DNA of 64,000 bases from Mycolicibacterium phlei. Its GTDB lineage: Bacteria; Actinomycetota; Actinomycetes; Mycobacteriales; Mycobacteriaceae. Below are positions 48,089 through 59,543 of the stretch, one piece after another (the stretch's first letter is position 1; every line of letters begins with the position of its first letter). The position numbers and the translations under genes were made by a program. The notes under the pieces are model-generated. The model saw only the letters and a program-made list of their open reading frames with translations, had not been told where the DNA came from and searched no databases. The stretch lies in contig NZ_CP014475.1 in NCBI RefSeq assembly GCF_001583415.1, positions 2,852,001 through 2,916,000 on the forward strand, in the 5' to 3' direction.

Positions 48089-48787
48089 TCACGCCCCGAA
48101 GGCCAGCGGCTCCGGGTCGGAGGCCGCCGCCTCGACGGCCTCCGGCTGCGGATTCAGCAAGCCCCGGCGGAGCAGGACGTTAAGTTGCTTGGCAATTCCT
48201 GATGTGTTCTGCGGGCCGTGCACGAAACCCGCGAACAGACCCATCCCCCAGAACATCGCGAACAGCATGTTGGCCACCGCGCTGGCATCCGCGTCGGCGG
48301 GGATCTCACCGCGGCGGATCGCGTCGTCGACCATCCAGGTGTAGAACTCCGCGACCGCGTCGCTGACCGGGGTGGTGGTGGCGCGCAGCCGCGGGTGGCG
48401 GTGCTGCTCCAGGCGCGAGCTGACGATGAACCGCATCATCGAGCCGTCGGAGAAGTCCAGCCGCTGTGCGGTGGAGATGAACGCACCGAGCTGTGTCAAC
48501 AGTGTTTCCTCGCGTTTCGCCGCGGCGATGCTGTCGGCGACGAGCGCGTAGGCCTCCTGCTGCAGGCTCTCGTAGATCTCTTCCTTGGTGCTGAAGTAGT
48601 AGTGCATCGTGGGCCGGCTGAAACCGGCACGCGCGGCGATGGCCTGGAACGTCGCAGCCTCGTATCCGCGTTCGATGATCACCGTGCGCGCCGCCCGCAG
48701 GATCGTCGCCCGCGTTTCGGCGGAATCTGACCCCACAGGACGCCCGCGTCCGCGCCCGCTGGTCGCGGGCTGGGTCCTGCTAGCCAC
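48089..48787 (-). CDS. TetR-family regulator
   Basis: A 232-residue repressor, equivalent to Rv1556. The HTH spans roughly 20-65: AETRATILRAARTVIIERGYEAATFQAIAARAGFSRPTMHYYFSTKEEIY. The rest is a helical ligand domain with SSRLEQHRHPRLRATTTP and NMLFAMFWGMGLFAGFVHG. I chose the GTG at 48787 (VASRTQ); a TTG two codons upstream is possible. It follows rarD on the same strand by 31 bp and precedes dnaE1. Targets unknown. Confidence 0.87.
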   Translation of the reverse strand: MASRTQPATSGRGRGRPVGSDSAETRATILRAARTVIIERGYEAATFQAIAARAGFSRPTMHYYFSTKEEIYESLQQEAYALVADSIAAAKREETLLTQLGAFISTAQRLDFSDGSMMRFIVSSRLEQHRHPRLRATTTPVSDAVAEFYTWMVDDAIRRGEIPADADASAVANMLFAMFWGMGLFAGFVHGPQNTSGIAKQLNVLLRRGLLNPQPEAVEAAASDPEPLAFGA

Positions 48788-48818
48788 GAGCAAACGCTAA
48801 GACATTGCTAGGCCAGGG

Positions 48819-49715
48819 TCAACTGGACACCTTGTGCAAACGATCAGCGCGACCGCGACGGATCGCGTCGAGGGTGAACACCGCCAGCGCCGTCCAGATC
48901 AGCCCGAAGCCCAGCCACCGCATCGCCGACATCGGCTCGTGCCCGACCAACACGCCCCAGCTCAGCTGCATCACAGGGGTCAGATAGAACAGCAGGCCCA
49001 GGCTGACCATCGGCAGCCGGTGCGCCGCGGCGGCGAACAGCAGCAGCGGCAGCGCGGTGATCACCCCGGCGAGCACCAGCAACGCCACGTGCCCGCCGCC
49101 GTACCCGACAAGGGTGCCGTGTCCGGCCGTCTGCAGCACGACCAGATAACCCACGGCGACCGGTGTCGCCAGCCCGGCCTCCACCCCGACGCTGACCCGC
49201 GGGTCGGCCGCGACCACCTTCTTGACCAGGCCGTACAGGCCGAACGTCAGCGCCAGCCCGAGCCCGATGTAGGGCGGTGCGCCCACCTCCACGGTGAGCA
49301 CCGCGACCGCGACCAGCGCGGTCCCCAGCGCCGCCCACTGCGCCGGGTTGAGCCGCTCCCGGAAGATCACCAGCCCCAGCGCGACAGTCACCAGCGGGTT
49401 GATGAAGTAGCCCAGCGCCGCGTCGACCACGTGGCCGTTGTTGACCGCGTAGACGTAGATCCCCCAGTTCGCCGCGATCAGCGCCGAGGCCAGCGCCAGC
49501 TGCGCCCAGGTGCGCCTGCCCAACGCGCGCAGGTCGCCGAGCCGGCGCATCACCGCCAGCACGATGAGCATGAACACGAAGCTCCACACGATCCGGTGCG
49601 CGAGGATCTCCGCCGCCCCCGCCGGCTTCAGCAGCGGGAAGAACGCCGGGAAGATGCCCCAGCACAGATACGCGCCGAGCCCGAACAGCAGTCCGGCCCT
49701 GCGGTTCTCACTCAC
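48819..49715 (-). CDS. rarD: EamA-family transporter RarD
   Basis: Ten-TM drug/metabolite-type exporter; RarD itself has no settled substrate. The 298 residues have two EamA halves: [40 protein letters not shown] in the first, with a second helix bundle from [46 protein letters not shown] is the RarD signature. The GTG at 49715 overlaps the rluD stop. Confidence 0.93.
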   Translation of the reverse strand: MSENRRAGLLFGLGAYLCWGIFPAFFPLLKPAGAAEILAHRIVWSFVFMLIVLAVMRRLGDLRALGRRTWAQLALASALIAANWGIYVYAVNNGHVVDAALGYFINPLVTVALGLVIFRERLNPAQWAALGTALVAVAVLTVEVGAPPYIGLGLALTFGLYGLVKKVVAADPRVSVGVEAGLATPVAVGYLVVLQTAGHGTLVGYGGGHVALLVLAGVITALPLLLFAAAAHRLPMVSLGLLFYLTPVMQLSWGVLVGHEPMSAMRWLGFGLIWTALAVFTLDAIRRGRADRLHKVSS

Positions 49716-50638
49716 AGTTCGTTACGCAGAACGTCGAGGGCGTGTTGCAGATCCTGCGGGTACGGGCTGGTGATCTCCATGCGCCGGCCGTCGGCCGGGT
49801 GCGCGAACGCCAGCGACCGCGCGTGCAGCCACTGTCGTTGCAGCCCAAGCTTTTTCGCCAACGTGGGGTCGGCACCGTAGGTGAGGTCGCCGCAGCACGG
49901 GTGGTGCAGCGCGGCGAAGTGCACGCGGATCTGGTGGGTACGGCCGGTCTCCAGCTCGATGTCGAGCAGACTGGCGGCGCGGTGCGCCTCGATCGTGTCG
50001 TAGTGGGTGACGCTGTGCCTGCCGTTCTCGGTGACCGCGAACTTCCAGTCGTGCCCGCGGTGCCTGCCGATGGGCGCGTCGATGGTGCCGCTGGTCGGAT
50101 CCGGATGGCCCTGCACCAGTGCGTGGTAACGCTTCTCGACGGTGCGCTGTTTGAACGCCCGCTTGAGCGCCGTGTAGGCCCGCTCGGACAGTGCGACCAC
50201 CATGACACCGGAGGTGCCGACGTCGAGCCGATGCACGATGCCCTGGCGCTCGTGGATACCCGAGGTGCTGATCCGGAAGCCCGCGGCGGCCAGCCCGCCC
50301 AACACGGTGGGCCCGTGCCAGCCGACGGTGGCGTGCGCGGCCACGCCCGGCGGTTTGTCCACCGCGACGATGTCCTCGTCGGAGTACAGGATCCCCATGC
50401 CCTCGATCTCGACGGGCGTGTTCTCCACGGGTTTGGGCGCCTCGGGCAGCCGCACCTCCAGCCAGGCACCCGCGGGCAGTTTGTCCGCCTTGGCGGCGGG
50501 TGCACCGTCGATGAGCACCCCGCCCTCCTCGGCGATCGCGGCCACCGCGGTGCGCGACAGGCCCAGCAGCCGGGCCAGCCCGGCGTCCACCCGCATCCCC
50601 GCCAGTCCCTCCGGGACCGGAAGCGATCTATCCGTCAT
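49712..50638 (-). CDS. rluD: RluA-family pseudouridine synthase
   Basis: Makes pseudouridine in RNA, most likely 23S rRNA helix 69. An N-terminal S4-type domain (about 12-65) precedes the catalytic domain with HRLDVGTSG at 136-144; Asp139 is the catalytic residue. [18 protein letters not shown] follows. The 308 residues match Rv1540. The ATG abuts the lspA stop (TAG-ATG) and its stop overlaps rarD. Confidence 0.92.
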   Translation of the reverse strand: MTDRSLPVPEGLAGMRVDAGLARLLGLSRTAVAAIAEEGGVLIDGAPAAKADKLPAGAWLEVRLPEAPKPVENTPVEIEGMGILYSDEDIVAVDKPPGVAAHATVGWHGPTVLGGLAAAGFRISTSGIHERQGIVHRLDVGTSGVMVVALSERAYTALKRAFKQRTVEKRYHALVQGHPDPTSGTIDAPIGRHRGHDWKFAVTENGRHSVTHYDTIEAHRAASLLDIELETGRTHQIRVHFAALHHPCCGDLTYGADPTLAKKLGLQRQWLHARSLAFAHPADGRRMEITSPYPQDLQHALDVLRNEL

Positions 50639-51187
50639 CTACTCGTCCTCGGCGCCGGCCCGTCGTCGCCCCGGGCTGTCGTAGTCGAAGCCGAACAGCG
50701 ACAACGCCACCAGCAGAATCGCCCCGCCGACCACGCACGGGTCGGCCACGTTGAACACCGGCCACCACCCGATCGACAGGAAGTCCACGACGTGGCCCTG
50801 CAGCGGTCCGGGTGAGCGGAAGAAGCGGTCCACCAGGTTGCCCAGCGCGCCACCGAGGATCAGACCCAGACCGACCGCCCACCACGGTGAGACCAACCGC
50901 CGGCCCATCCAGATGATTCCGATCACCACACCGGTGGCGATCAGCGTGAGCACCCACGTGTAGCCCGTCGCCATCGAGAACGCGGCACCGGAGTTGCGGA
51001 CCAGCGTCCATGTCACGGTGTCGCCGATGATCGACACCGGCTGACCCGGGGTCAGCAGCTTGACGGCGAGTACCTTGGTGACGATGTCGGTGACCAGCAC
51101 CACCGCCGCGACCGCCAACAGCAGTCGCAGCCTGCGCCTGGGCGGCGCCTCGGTCGTCCGTTCGGCCGCATCCTGGTCCTCAGTCAC
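50639..51187 (-). CDS. lspA: Lipoprotein signal peptidase (type II)
   Basis: Aspartic protease that removes signal peptides from diacylglyceryl-modified prolipoproteins, downstream of Lgt. The 182 residues have an Arg-rich cytoplasmic N-terminus, four TM helices, and the two catalytic aspartates: Asp120 in [11 protein letters not shown] and Asp149 in [14 protein letters not shown] at 64-71 is also conserved. I chose the GTG at 51187, with GGAG upstream. It diverges from ansA across 43 bp. Confidence 0.95.
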   Translation of the reverse strand: MTEDQDAAERTTEAPPRRRLRLLLAVAAVVLVTDIVTKVLAVKLLTPGQPVSIIGDTVTWTLVRNSGAAFSMATGYTWVLTLIATGVVIGIIWMGRRLVSPWWAVGLGLILGGALGNLVDRFFRSPGPLQGHVVDFLSIGWWPVFNVADPCVVGGAILLVALSLFGFDYDSPGRRRAGAEDE

Positions 51188-51230
51188 CGCTCCATCATCC
51201 CAAAGCCGCCGTGGGGAGGAATTCCGCACC

Positions 51231-52175
51231 ATGTCTCGCCTCACCGGGTCTCGCCTGGTCGTCATCACCACCGGCGGCACCATCGCGACGAGCACCGGCG
51301 CCGACGGGGTCAAGCGGCCCACCCGGCACGGCGCGGACCTGACGGCCGGGCTGCGGGTCGACACCGTGGACCTGATGGCGCTGGACAGCTCGCAACTGAC
51401 GCCGGCGGACTGGGACCGCATCGGCGCGGCGGTATCGGCGGCCGTCGCCGACGGCGCCGACGGCGTGGTGCTCACCCACGGCACCGACACCATGGAGGAG
51501 ACCGCGCTCTGGCTCGAGCTGACCTACCCGGGGCCGGTCCCGGTGGTGCTCACCGGGGCCCAGCGCAGCGCCGACGCACCCGACGCCGACGGGCCGGGCA
51601 ATCTGCGCGACGCCGTGACCGTGGCGGGCAGCGACGCGGCCCGCGGGCTGGGCGTGGTGGTGAGTTTCGCAGGCACGGTGTGGCAGCCGCTCGGGCTGAC
51701 CAAGACCAGCACCGCGGGGCTGCGCGGGTTCGACGGGACCGCGGTGGGGACCGTGTCCGACGGTTCGGTGTCCATCGACGCGGCCAAGACGCGGCCCCGG
51801 CTGGCGGCCGGCCCGGCGGCCGCGGCGCCGCGGGTGGACATCGTCGCGGCGTATCCGGGGGCCGACGCGGTGGCGATGCGGGCCTGCGCGGCGGCGGGTG
51901 CCCGCGGCATCGTGCTGGAGGCGCTGGGGTCCGGCAACGCGGGCGCGGCGGTGATCAACGGGGTGCGCGAGCTGTGCGCCGACGGCATCGCGGTGGTGGT
52001 GTCCACCCGGGTGCCGGGCGGGCGGGTCGATCCCGGCTACGGCCCGGGTCACGACCTGGTCGAGGCGGGCGCGGTGCCGGTGCCGCGGCTGCGCCCGGGG
52101 CAGGCGCGGGTCCTGCTGATGGCGGCGCTGGCCGCCGACGCTGCTGTCGGGGAGGTGTTCGCCGCATGGGGTTGA
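51231..52175 (+). CDS. ansA: L-asparaginase (type I/II family)
   Basis: Hydrolyses asparagine to aspartate and ammonia; 314 residues, equivalent to Rv1538c. The two active-site motifs are [12 protein letters not shown] at 10-21, with the catalytic Thr, and [13 protein letters not shown], with the second Thr and Asp near 85-90. No signal peptide, so cytoplasmic. The ATG at 51231 has GGGGAGGA 12 bases upstream. Its 3' end overlaps the next gene by 10 bp. Confidence 0.95.
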   Translation: MSRLTGSRLVVITTGGTIATSTGADGVKRPTRHGADLTAGLRVDTVDLMALDSSQLTPADWDRIGAAVSAAVADGADGVVLTHGTDTMEETALWLELTYPGPVPVVLTGAQRSADAPDADGPGNLRDAVTVAGSDAARGLGVVVSFAGTVWQPLGLTKTSTAGLRGFDGTAVGTVSDGSVSIDAAKTRPRLAAGPAAAAPRVDIVAAYPGADAVAMRACAAAGARGIVLEALGSGNAGAAVINGVRELCADGIAVVVSTRVPGGRVDPGYGPGHDLVEAGAVPVPRLRPGQARVLLMAALAADAAVGEVFAAWG

Positions 52176-52636
52176 CACGCACGGCGGCCGTGCTCGCCGG
52201 GGCGGGCGTGATCACGCTGGGTCCCGCGGCGGCCGCAGCCGAGCCGCCGCCCGACGTGCCCGATTTCGCGGACTACCCCGTCGCGCAGGGCAACTACCGG
52301 CCGGGACCGCCGCCGAACTATCACGTCTTCTTCCGCACCCCGGACGGGTGGTCGTGCGGGATCGGGCCCAACGGCGGCCCGATCGGCTGCGACGGTGTGC
52401 CCGCCGACGCACCGCCCGGCACCAACCAGACATTTCTGACCAGCGGCGGGCCCGCCGAGTACCGGTACTCCGACACCGCGACGTTCACCCGCGAGGGGGT
52501 GGACGTGCTGCCGCCGGGCCACCGGCTGGAGAACTGGGGCGCCGGTTGCGCGATGGGCCACCAGGGCGCACTGACGTGCCAGACGTACGGCGGCCACGGG
52601 TTCACGATCGCGGGCGGCTACGGGGTGCTCTGGTAA
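52166..52636 (+). CDS. Secreted four-cysteine protein, unknown function
   Basis: A 156-residue exported protein. Residues 1-25 form a Sec signal peptide ([19 protein letters not shown] then an AAAAA run). The mature part has four cysteines: Cys64, Cys75, Cys128 and Cys138, likely two disulfides in the oxidising cell envelope. [18 protein letters not shown] and [24 protein letters not shown] are the Cys-bearing stretches. Similar small secreted proteins occur across mycobacteria without a known role. The start overlaps the ansA end by 10 bp and its stop lies within the dinB 3' end. Confidence 0.78.
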   Translation: MGLTRTAAVLAGAGVITLGPAAAAAEPPPDVPDFADYPVAQGNYRPGPPPNYHVFFRTPDGWSCGIGPNGGPIGCDGVPADAPPGTNQTFLTSGGPAEYRYSDTATFTREGVDVLPPGHRLENWGAGCAMGHQGALTCQTYGGHGFTIAGGYGVLW

Positions 52637-53982
52637 CGCGCCGTCTCGGCGACGTACTCCGGCCAGTCCAGGCTGTCGACGGGGTTGGCGCGTTCGATGC
52701 CCGGGGTGTCCAGCCGGAAGGTGCGGGCCTGGCCGGGTCCGGTGGCGCGGGTCTCGAACCGGATCGTCATCACGCCGTGCCCGGCGCCCTGCACCCAGCC
52801 GTGCCCGAAGTCCGGGTGGGTGACGTCGTCGCCGATGCGCCACTGCGGGGACCGCTCCTCGGCGGGCCGCGGCGCCGCGCCGCCGGAGGCCACCGCGTCG
52901 TCGGACGACATCAGGTCCAGGTCCGGGAACAGCGACTCCTGCTGCACCTCCGAGAGTCCCGCGAAGCCGACGCCGAGAAGGCGGATCGGTCCGATCTCGA
53001 CGGGGTCGAGCAGCAGCCGGCGGGCGGTGGCGATCAGGGTGCCCGCGTCGGTGGTCGCGTACGGCAGGGTGGCCGACCGGGTCAGCGTGCTCATGTCGGA
53101 CTTCTTGAGCTTCACGGTCACCGTGCGCGCGCCGCGGCCGTCCTTGAGCAGCCGCCGGTGCGCGTGCTCACCGATCGGTCCCATCGCCTCGCGCAACTGC
53201 TCGAGGGTGGTCAGGTCCTCCGGGAACGTCGACTCCGCGCTGATCTGTTTGGCCGGGGCGTTGGGGGCCACGGGTCGGTCGTCGATGCCGCGGGCCAGCC
53301 GGTGCAGCGCAGGCCCCACGGTGCCGCCGAGGACGTCGGCGGCCTCGGCCTCGGTCAGCGCGGCGAACGCGCCGATGGTCTCGATGCCCAGCCGGTGCAG
53401 CTTCTCCCCCGCCACCGGCCCGATGCCCCACAGCTTGCGGACCGGCAGGCCGTCGAGCAGCGCGCGTTCCTCGTCGCGGCGCACCACCCGGATGCCGTCG
53501 GGTTTGGCCAGGCCCGAGGCGATCTTGGCCAGCTGTTTACCCGAGCCCGCGCCGATCGAGGCGACCAGCCCGGTCTCGTCGAACACCCGGGCCTTCAGTG
53601 TGCGGCAGAACTGTTCGACGTCGGCCGCCGACGCCCCGGCCAGGTCGGCGGGTTCGCCGAACGCCTCGTCGAACGACAGCTGTTCGAGCACCGGCATCAT
53701 GGTGCGCACGGTCTCGAAGACGCGCCGGCTGGCGGTGCCGTAGACGACGCCGCGCGGCGGCAGCACCACCGCGCCTGCCCCGACGAGCCTGCGGGCCTGG
53801 TGCATCGGCATCGCCGAGCGCGCGCCGTACACCCGGGACTCGTAGCTGGCCCCGGCCACCACGCCGCGGCCGCCCAGCCCGCCCACCAGCACGGGCCTGC
53901 CGCGCAGCGTGGGACGGGTCAGCTGCTCGACCGACGCGAAGAACGCGTCCATGTCGAGATGCAGCACCCAGCGGTCGGTCAC
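52618..53982 (-). CDS. dinB: DNA polymerase IV (DinB1/DinX) with C-terminal extension
   Basis: Y-family translesion polymerase, 454 residues, equivalent to DinX/Rv1537. The catalytic Asp10 is in [16 protein letters not shown] and Asp105-Glu106 in SFDEAFG. The beta-clamp motif QQESLF is at 347-352. After it comes an unusual module of about 60 residues (380-440; [21 protein letters not shown]) that resembles the UvrD C-terminal fold; family DinB proteins usually end at the clamp motif. The GTG start lies 31 bp from the S4 gene. Confidence 0.92.
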   Translation of the reverse strand: MTDRWVLHLDMDAFFASVEQLTRPTLRGRPVLVGGLGGRGVVAGASYESRVYGARSAMPMHQARRLVGAGAVVLPPRGVVYGTASRRVFETVRTMMPVLEQLSFDEAFGEPADLAGASAADVEQFCRTLKARVFDETGLVASIGAGSGKQLAKIASGLAKPDGIRVVRRDEERALLDGLPVRKLWGIGPVAGEKLHRLGIETIGAFAALTEAEAADVLGGTVGPALHRLARGIDDRPVAPNAPAKQISAESTFPEDLTTLEQLREAMGPIGEHAHRRLLKDGRGARTVTVKLKKSDMSTLTRSATLPYATTDAGTLIATARRLLLDPVEIGPIRLLGVGFAGLSEVQQESLFPDLDLMSSDDAVASGGAAPRPAEERSPQWRIGDDVTHPDFGHGWVQGAGHGVMTIRFETRATGPGQARTFRLDTPGIERANPVDSLDWPEYVAETARYQSTP

Positions 53983-54013
53983 GTGCCGATGCTAAGGGGC
54001 TAGCCTGACGACC

Positions 54014-54232
54014 ATGGAGCACCCGGAGGTCACGATCGCCGACGGCACCATCCGGCTCGGCCAGTTCCTCAAGCTCGCCGGCCTCATCGACACCGGTGCG
54101 GACGCCAAGGCCGCGATCGCCGAGGGGCTGGTCACCGTCAACGGCGAACCCGAACAGCGCCGCGGCGGACAGCTGCAGCCGGGTGACACCGTCGAGTTCG
54201 CCGGACGCGGTGCCCGCGTCGCCGCGGGCTGA
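54014..54232 (+). CDS. S4-domain RNA-binding protein
   Basis: A 72-residue protein of the YbcJ/S4 type: IRLGQFLKLAGLIDTGADAKAAIAEGLVTVNGEPEQRRGGQLQPGDTVEF is essentially one S4 domain, which binds structured RNA. Its target is unknown. The ATG at 54014 follows a likely -10 (TAGCCT) closely, so it may be leaderless. It is convergent with ileS. Confidence 0.87.
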   Translation: MEHPEVTIADGTIRLGQFLKLAGLIDTGADAKAAIAEGLVTVNGEPEQRRGGQLQPGDTVEFAGRGARVAAG

Positions 54233-54235
54233 GCG

Positions 54236-57358
<3,123 letters not shown>

Positions 57359-57364
57359 GGTGGT

Positions 57365-57575
57365 GCGAAGTCTCCTGTGCCACACAGAAATCCAGGCACG
57401 GGGACGACGTCGCGCAGGTGCGCGAGCGCCGCGGTACCACCCCGCTTGCGCATCCCGTCACCGACGGGACACGCCGCTCACTTTCGGGCGATGACGGGCC
57501 CACCCGTTCGGTTCTACTGAGCTGTCGAGCTGTTCTTCCGAAGGCTCCCCGGTGATGGCCGGATCCGCGCCGTTG
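57365..57575 (-). ncRNA. T-box riboswitch in the ileS leader
   Basis: The T-box consensus GGTGGTACCGCG is exact on the minus strand at 57441-57430. An AUC (Ile) specifier candidate lies at 57556-57554, in GGCCATCACCGGGGAG, close to the predicted transcript start. The -10 is TAGAAT (57587-57582). The short distance suggests the ultrashort Stem I class known from actinobacterial ileS, in which uncharged tRNA-Ile opens the ribosome site instead of blocking a terminator. Boundaries are approximate. Confidence 0.88.
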
Positions 57576-57598
57576 GCCGCGATTCTACCGAACCGGTG

Positions 57599-58246
57599 TC
57601 AGCTGACGGGCAGCGCGTCCGAGGCGATCTCGACGATCGCCAGCGGGAACTGCTCGGAGAGCTCGACGACCGTGTAGCCCTCGAATCGGCTGGTGTCGTA
57701 CCACCAGTCGATGCGCAGATCGCCGTCGGCGCGGTACACCCGCAGCTCGAGCGCGTGTCCCAGGCCGGGCGGGGTGTCGGAAACCGCGGCCGAGCCGGCC
57801 GGCGCCTCGCCGACCAGGTTGAAGTAGATCTCCGAGTTCTCGGCGGCCACGCTCTCGGTGGCACCGGCCAGCGCGCGGTGCACGGCCGAGAGCACCTCGG
57901 CGGCGGTGGCGCGCTGCGGGCCGACGCACGGCAGCGGCACCGCGTCGAGCAGGCTGCCCCGGTTGCTGGCGATGTCGATGCGCACCACGCCCTCCCCGAG
58001 CGTACGGGCGATCGTCCTGGTCAGCGCCGCCAGCAGGATCTCGTCGGTCGGCACACCCAGCCACTCGGTGGCGCCGTCGAGTTCGGCGGCCAGCTCCTCG
58101 CTGACCGGGGTCTCGACTTTCACCATCGCAGCGGCGCCGTGGGCGTCGGCGGGGTCGTAGTCCGCGATGCGGACCGTTGCTAGAGCTAAGTCGCCGAGCA
58201 GCTGATCAGCCGCAGCGACCGACGGGACTGTATATGGGGCAACCAT
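57599..58246 (-). CDS. Condensation-domain-like protein (C-lobe only)
   Basis: A 215-residue cytoplasmic protein that resembles the C-terminal lobe of NRPS/PapA-type condensation domains. LGVPTDEILLAALTRTIARTLG (about 63-84) resembles the stable-helix region; the later YFNLVGE (141-147) resembles the conserved FN-x-x-G element; and HALELRVYRADGDLRIDWWYDTSRFEG (164-190) matches the final beta strands. The active-site HHxxxDG of the N-lobe is absent, so it should not catalyse amide or ester formation by itself. It may be a binding protein or regulatory relic. The ATG at 58246 is chosen; longer readings are unlikely. It diverges from the HTH gene. Confidence 0.65.
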   Translation of the reverse strand: MVAPYTVPSVAAADQLLGDLALATVRIADYDPADAHGAAAMVKVETPVSEELAAELDGATEWLGVPTDEILLAALTRTIARTLGEGVVRIDIASNRGSLLDAVPLPCVGPQRATAAEVLSAVHRALAGATESVAAENSEIYFNLVGEAPAGSAAVSDTPPGLGHALELRVYRADGDLRIDWWYDTSRFEGYTVVELSEQFPLAIVEIASDALPVS

Positions 58247-58268
58247 GCGAACCAAGATAACCCACGTG

Positions 58269-58293
58269 TCCCAAAAATGGGAGATGCATCCCA
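58269..58293. promoter_or_regulatory. TCCCA/TGGGA triple repeat in divergent promoter region
   Basis: TCCCA (58269), TGGGA (58278) and TCCCA (58289) alternate, giving TCCCA-AAAA-TGGGA and TGGGA-GATGCA-TCCCA. It lies in the 136-bp gap between the condensation-like gene and the HTH gene. An operator for the HTH protein is a reasonable guess. No experiment supports it. Confidence 0.45.
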
Positions 58294-58382
58294 GAATCGT
58301 GACGGTGCTGTCAATTAAGGCAACGCTCTGCAGTTTGCGGACGGCCCTGCCCAAACCGGGGAACGTGGTTTAAAGTGGACGG

Positions 58383-58754
58383 GTGCCACGTACCGACGAG
58401 AACGGCAGACAGCTGAAAGCCCTGCTCGATTACCTCCTGGACGGGGACATCGAAGCCAAGGACATCTACGACGCCCTGGGGACCTCGAGCAGTACCTACT
58501 ACCGGCGGATCAAGGAACCGGACTATCCGGATGCCGAAGAGTTACGTCGCGTAGCGGACAGGTTCGGCCTCAGTTACCCGGATCTGCAGGTCCGATTCGG
58601 CCTGATGACGCGCCAGGAGGTGCTGAATTACGTCGAATCACTGGAGGTCAGCGGTGGCGGCCGGACCACCGCGGTGCGGGAGAGCACCAGAACCCGCACG
58701 CGCGCTCCGCGACTCTCCGAACTGCGGCCGAGGAGTGACGCCCCACCGCTGTAA
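58383..58754 (+). CDS. HTH DNA-binding protein
   Basis: A 123-residue cytoplasmic protein with an XRE-like HTH at about 12-66: QLKALLDYLLDGDIEAKDIYDALGTSSSTYYRRIKEPDYPDAEELRRVADRFGLSYPDLQ. The STYYRR stretch would be the recognition helix. The C-terminal 35 residues are Arg/Thr/Ser-rich and disordered. The GTG follows TAAAGT (58371-58376) by seven bases, so it is probably leaderless. It stands 45 bp before a multi-TM protein gene and diverges from the condensation-like gene. Confidence 0.78.
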   Translation: MPRTDENGRQLKALLDYLLDGDIEAKDIYDALGTSSSTYYRRIKEPDYPDAEELRRVADRFGLSYPDLQVRFGLMTRQEVLNYVESLEVSGGGRTTAVRESTRTRTRAPRLSELRPRSDAPPL

Positions 58755-58799
58755 CCCGTACAATTTGCCGAGTACCACCGCGGCACGAAGGCACGTTAT

Positions 58800-59534
58800 A
58801 TGGGTCTGGCGACACTGATCGCGATCGCGCTCGGGTGTATCGCGTGGAGCCTGTGGATCCGTCGTGTCACGTGGTCCTCGCGGTGGGAGGTGGCCGCCAC
58901 CCTCAACATCGCCCTGCAGGGCATGGCGGTGATCCTGATGTCGCCGTGGGCATCCGAGACGGTCGGAGTGGCCCTGCACGCGCTGACCGGGAAGTGGAAC
59001 CTCGAGGACTTCATCGGCCACGACTGCTACATCGTCGCCGCCTCCGCCGTGGTCTACAACGCGCTGGGCCGGCTGCAGGACGACCACCTGCTGCAACGCT
59101 CGTTCAAGCTCTACGTGGAATTGCCCGCCACCCTGTGCATCCCGCTGCTGCTGGTGACGTTCTCGCTGGGCAACGGCGCGCGTATCTACAAGGCCGACTT
59201 CTTCCAGGTGCCCACGGACTTCTGGCTGAACATGTACTGGCTGATCCTGTGCGGCGTGCTGATCTACCTGCTGGTCTACGGTTCCCGCGCACTGCTGGTG
59301 CTGCGTAAGGACCCGCGCTCGCGCAAGGTCGCCAACGTCTACCTGATCTCCAGCGCCGCCGGCATCGCGGCCTGCGTGGTCCGGCTGGCCACCGCCTACA
59401 TCCCGGCGCTGCAGCAGCTCGACGCCGGCACCACCCTGGTGTGGGTGTTCGCCTGCATGTGCGGTGCGGGTTTCGCGCTCACCTCGGCGGAGTCCTGGCG
59501 GCAGAAGACCCGCTGGTTCACCAACGCCGGCTAG
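58800..59534 (+). CDS. Multi-TM membrane protein next to HTH gene
   Basis: About 244 residues with seven hydrophobic segments (roughly 2-18, 32-50, 75-90, 112-130, 142-165, 180-200 and 212-232), little charged loop. It resembles the multi-TM proteins that accompany XRE-type regulators in actinobacteria (MAB_1171c/DUF6545-like), whose job is unknown; the match is from memory and moderate. IGHDCYIVAASAVVYNALGRLQDDHL is an unusual loop with several acidic residues. The ATG at 58800 has GAAGG 9 bases upstream. Together with the HTH it may form a membrane signal system. Confidence 0.65.
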   Translation: MGLATLIAIALGCIAWSLWIRRVTWSSRWEVAATLNIALQGMAVILMSPWASETVGVALHALTGKWNLEDFIGHDCYIVAASAVVYNALGRLQDDHLLQRSFKLYVELPATLCIPLLLVTFSLGNGARIYKADFFQVPTDFWLNMYWLILCGVLIYLLVYGSRALLVLRKDPRSRKVANVYLISSAAGIAACVVRLATAYIPALQQLDAGTTLVWVFACMCGAGFALTSAESWRQKTRWFTNAG

Positions 59535-59543
59535 GACGGCGAA

